Origin: JBNKEI01 sp050288705
GTDB taxonomy: Bacteria > Myxococcota > Myxococcia > Myxococcales > UBA5297
Assembly: GCA_050288705.1 (NCBI GenBank)
Contig: JBNKEI010000062.1
Coordinates: 1 to 25,373 of the forward strand
Reading direction: 5' to 3'
Length of the DNA stretch: 25,373 nucleotides
Below, piece by piece: positions 23,419 through 25,373 of this stretch (the first letter of the stretch is position 1; each line of letters starts with the position of its first letter). A program made the translations under genes and the position numbers. Under the pieces are notes generated by a model. It had not been told where the DNA came from. It did not search any database and was given only the letters and a program-made list of their open reading frames with translations.

Positions 23419-25365
23419 TCACACAGAGCCATGTACCGCGGGGCTAGCTTCCAGATGCTCTTTTGCGTCGTGCCACTCTTCTTCTGGTATTCCCTCAGTA
23501 TCAAGTTGTTCGATGATCTCAATCAGGTGAGACTCGGCTGATGCTAATTGCGGCCTAGAAAAAGTGAGGGGCTGGGCAAGGAGATCGGACCTGGTCGGCA
23601 CCTCGATCTCATCGGAGGCGCCAGGCTCATTACCAGGATGCTGCGGTTGGGCGGAGAACATTTTGAAACCCGCGGAAAGTGCGCTTCTTCCCAGGCCGAT
23701 CGCAATTTGCTGCCCCTTGCTGAGCACGCCTCCCGCTGCCATAAGACCTTTGGCCAATAAATCTCCTGCCAATCCTCCGAAAAGAAGGTAGGTCGCGGTA
23801 TAACAAACGGTTCCGGTAGCAAATCCCACTGGGTCCTTCTTTGGATCGTCCATATAATGGCTCATCTGAGCCGCTGCCGCGAAAGGAATACCTATCGTCA
23901 TTCCCCCGACGGTGTCGCGCACGGTACCATTCATGCCTTTCAGGGAAACATGCGGATTCAATGCCTCGTGCAGCATAAATGTCCCCGAGACGATGGCGTC
24001 GGCGATAAAATCAGGCAGCGCTAGTCCATCATTGCGCATCAAGGCGATATTGCTGCCCAATATCGAAAATCCGACCAGCGCAAGTGCAAGTTTGCCTTTG
24101 AGGGCGGGGTTGTGTTGAAAGGAGGAGGCCAATTTCTGCCGGACTCGCTCCAGAAACCCCTGGCCGCCTTCCGCAGTTGCGTTAGTATTCCCTCCTGAGC
24201 CCGTCTCAAGTAGCTTCTCCAGCCCGGTAATAACCTTGGCCATGTTCTCCTTAAAGAAGGTGAGCTGCCGATCGGTGTGCCCAGTGATGCGTTTTTCTTT
24301 CTGGAAATCGCTCAGAAAACCGTCGATTTTTTCGAGATTGGCGCGCATATCCTGCAACACGCCGCCAACGGCCTCGGCGAAGCCGCTCGAAAGCTCGTGC
24401 CCGGAACTAAACGCATTATTGAAGCGAAGCTTGTAGGACTCGATCATTTCCTGCCCATACCGGAGATAAAGCATAAACGTTGCTTGAGCCACCGACGCTG
24501 CGGCGATAAAACCGACGTTTTTTTGTAGGAATTGCGCCTTCTTGTAGAAGGTGGGAATCGCATAAAACGACGAGATAAAGAAAACCAAGCTGTGCCGGTT
24601 GATGACATGCCTCTTGTACAGTTGTCCCTCGGTAGTCGGACGACGTATCAGAGAAATGAGCTGGATAGCGGTATAAGTGTAGGAGGCGAGGTTGAATACC
24701 TTGTATGCTCCGGTCTTTTGCGTGAATACGACCGCCAGTGGCAAGGGATAAAGCAGTAGAGTCAGCGCCCCTTGAAGCATGCGTTTCGCAGCACTTGAAC
24801 CGTGTCGTAATGTATTAATATCCTTGAGGAAATTATTCATTATCGGCTCAAGGTAGCGCTTCGCATCGGCGAGAACTTTCTTTTCTTCCGGCGTCGCCCC
24901 TTCCACGTTGAGCAGCCGCCGCAGTTCCCCAACCTTATCGCTTAGGGCAGCAAGCAGCGGCTTCTGCTCCGCGGTAACGGTATCGGTAGTGAGCTCGTTA
25001 CGGAGCCTTTGGAAAAATTCCGCATCATCGAACCGCCGAATTTCGTCAACGACCGACAAGTTATTCAAGAATTCTAGAATCTTCGATGGACAACCGCGAA
25101 GAGGTAAGCTGCTCTCGACATCTCTATTCTCGGCAAAGGACGAGGGTGTAGACGAAACGCCAAGATGCGGAGAATGGCGGAGCGTGCTCTGGCCTGAGCC
25201 TGAAGACTGTGGTTGCCCGCCTGCTGACGACGCATTGACCGAGAATTCATCTCCGTCCCTATTATGGCCGATTGCCGGTGTCGAGCCTGAACTTGACGCC
25301 GACCCCAAACGGGAAGGCGACGTACGGCGAGGACTTTCAATGGATCTTGCAATATCGCGATGCAC
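23419..25365 (-). CDS. Polytopic effector-like membrane protein, probably partial at the window edge
   Basis: 648 residues from a GTG at 25363-25365; the frame stays open to the window edge, so the true start may lie outside. Residues 1-90 are Ser/Gly/Pro-rich and disordered, as in type III effectors. A helical part follows (about 95-190), then about four membrane segments (197-216, 221-240, 258-275, 284-302). Next come a coiled, soluble stretch (305-395) and four or five more hydrophobic segments (424-443, 450-470, 486-502, 513-550), then an acidic tail. There is no Sec signal and no recognised enzyme motif. The layout resembles large effectors that insert in host membranes. Composition is GC-richer than the zinc operon. 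The AP2-like gene follows on the same strand. I do not recognise the family. Confidence 0.65.
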   Translation of the reverse strand: MHRDIARSIESPRRTSPSRLGSASSSGSTPAIGHNRDGDEFSVNASSAGGQPQSSGSGQSTLRHSPHLGVSSTPSSFAENRDVESSLPLRGCPSKILEFLNNLSVVDEIRRFDDAEFFQRLRNELTTDTVTAEQKPLLAALSDKVGELRRLLNVEGATPEEKKVLADAKRYLEPIMNNFLKDINTLRHGSSAAKRMLQGALTLLLYPLPLAVVFTQKTGAYKVFNLASYTYTAIQLISLIRRPTTEGQLYKRHVINRHSLVFFISSFYAIPTFYKKAQFLQKNVGFIAAASVAQATFMLYLRYGQEMIESYKLRFNNAFSSGHELSSGFAEAVGGVLQDMRANLEKIDGFLSDFQKEKRITGHTDRQLTFFKENMAKVITGLEKLLETGSGGNTNATAEGGQGFLERVRQKLASSFQHNPALKGKLALALVGFSILGSNIALMRNDGLALPDFIADAIVSGTFMLHEALNPHVSLKGMNGTVRDTVGGMTIGIPFAAAAQMSHYMDDPKKDPVGFATGTVCYTATYLLFGGLAGDLLAKGLMAAGGVLSKGQQIAIGLGRSALSAGFKMFSAQPQHPGNEPGASDEIEVPTRSDLLAQPLTFSRPQLASAESHLIEIIEQLDTEGIPEEEWHDAKEHLEASPAVHGSV

Positions 25366-25373
25366 AGTGGAAT

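Noticed and set aside
1..25373. CRISPR arrays, tRNA or rRNA genes
   Set aside because: No regularly spaced repeats and no tRNA-like cloverleaf or rRNA motif were seen on reading both strands; a covariance-model scan would be decisive.

Overview
The window reads as chromosomal DNA of a Gram-negative bacterium. It carries Tat and lipoprotein signals, a zinc ABC uptake system with a periplasmic binding protein, and a lipoprotein of a type common in Myxococcota and related deltaproteobacterial lineages. The zinc-ribbon protein and the small ribbon-helix-helix zinc-finger regulator fit that broad placement. No rRNA or other decisive marker is present, so the placement is tentative. Base composition is mixed: most of the metabolic genes are moderately AT-rich. 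The stretches at about 13.9-17.3 kb and 22.6-25.4 kb are visibly GC-richer and look acquired.

Left part (0.2-7.4 kb, minus strand): a zinc-ribbon protein gene stands alone. Next comes a tightly packed six-gene set transcribed larE-larB-larC-(Tat-exported DUF362-like protein)-(69-aa ORF)-(stand-alone AICAR formyltransferase). LarB, LarC and LarE build the nickel-pincer nucleotide (NPN) cofactor known from lactate racemase LarA. No larA is present. The gene directly behind larC instead encodes a large twin-arginine-exported protein. This makes it a candidate for a new exported NPN enzyme, or for a protein that needs the pathway in some other way. LarC ends at the LarC1 domain boundary.

Divergent from larE is a ZIP metal transporter with a palindrome and a hairpin in the shared upstream region. 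It is followed by a convergent bioD-bioA pair (8.3-10.3 kb).

Middle part (10.4-17.3 kb): an accessory segment. Two fragments of the same IS5-type transposase lie in opposite orientation (about 10.8 and 16.2 kb). Between them are a tandem pair of alpha-helical, coiled-coil proteins with hydrophobic hairpins, resembling the layout of two-component helical pore-forming toxins, and a lipoprotein with an internally duplicated ZU5-like architecture. A doubly deleted archaeal-type ATPase (DUF234 family) follows.

Right part (17.7-22.6 kb, plus strand): a zinc acquisition operon. It holds a small ribbon-helix-helix/zinc-finger regulator with a 10-bp-spaced direct repeat over its promoter, then znuA, znuC, znuB, a COG0701/DUF318 permease and a TIGR03943/DUF1980 partner, closed by a hairpin.

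End of window (22.6-25.4 kb, minus strand): two genes with effector-like, Ser/Pro-rich low-complexity N-termini. One is a polytopic membrane protein, probably running off the window edge. The other ends in a domain closely resembling the plant AP2/ERF DNA-binding fold, suggesting a secreted protein that acts on eukaryotic DNA.
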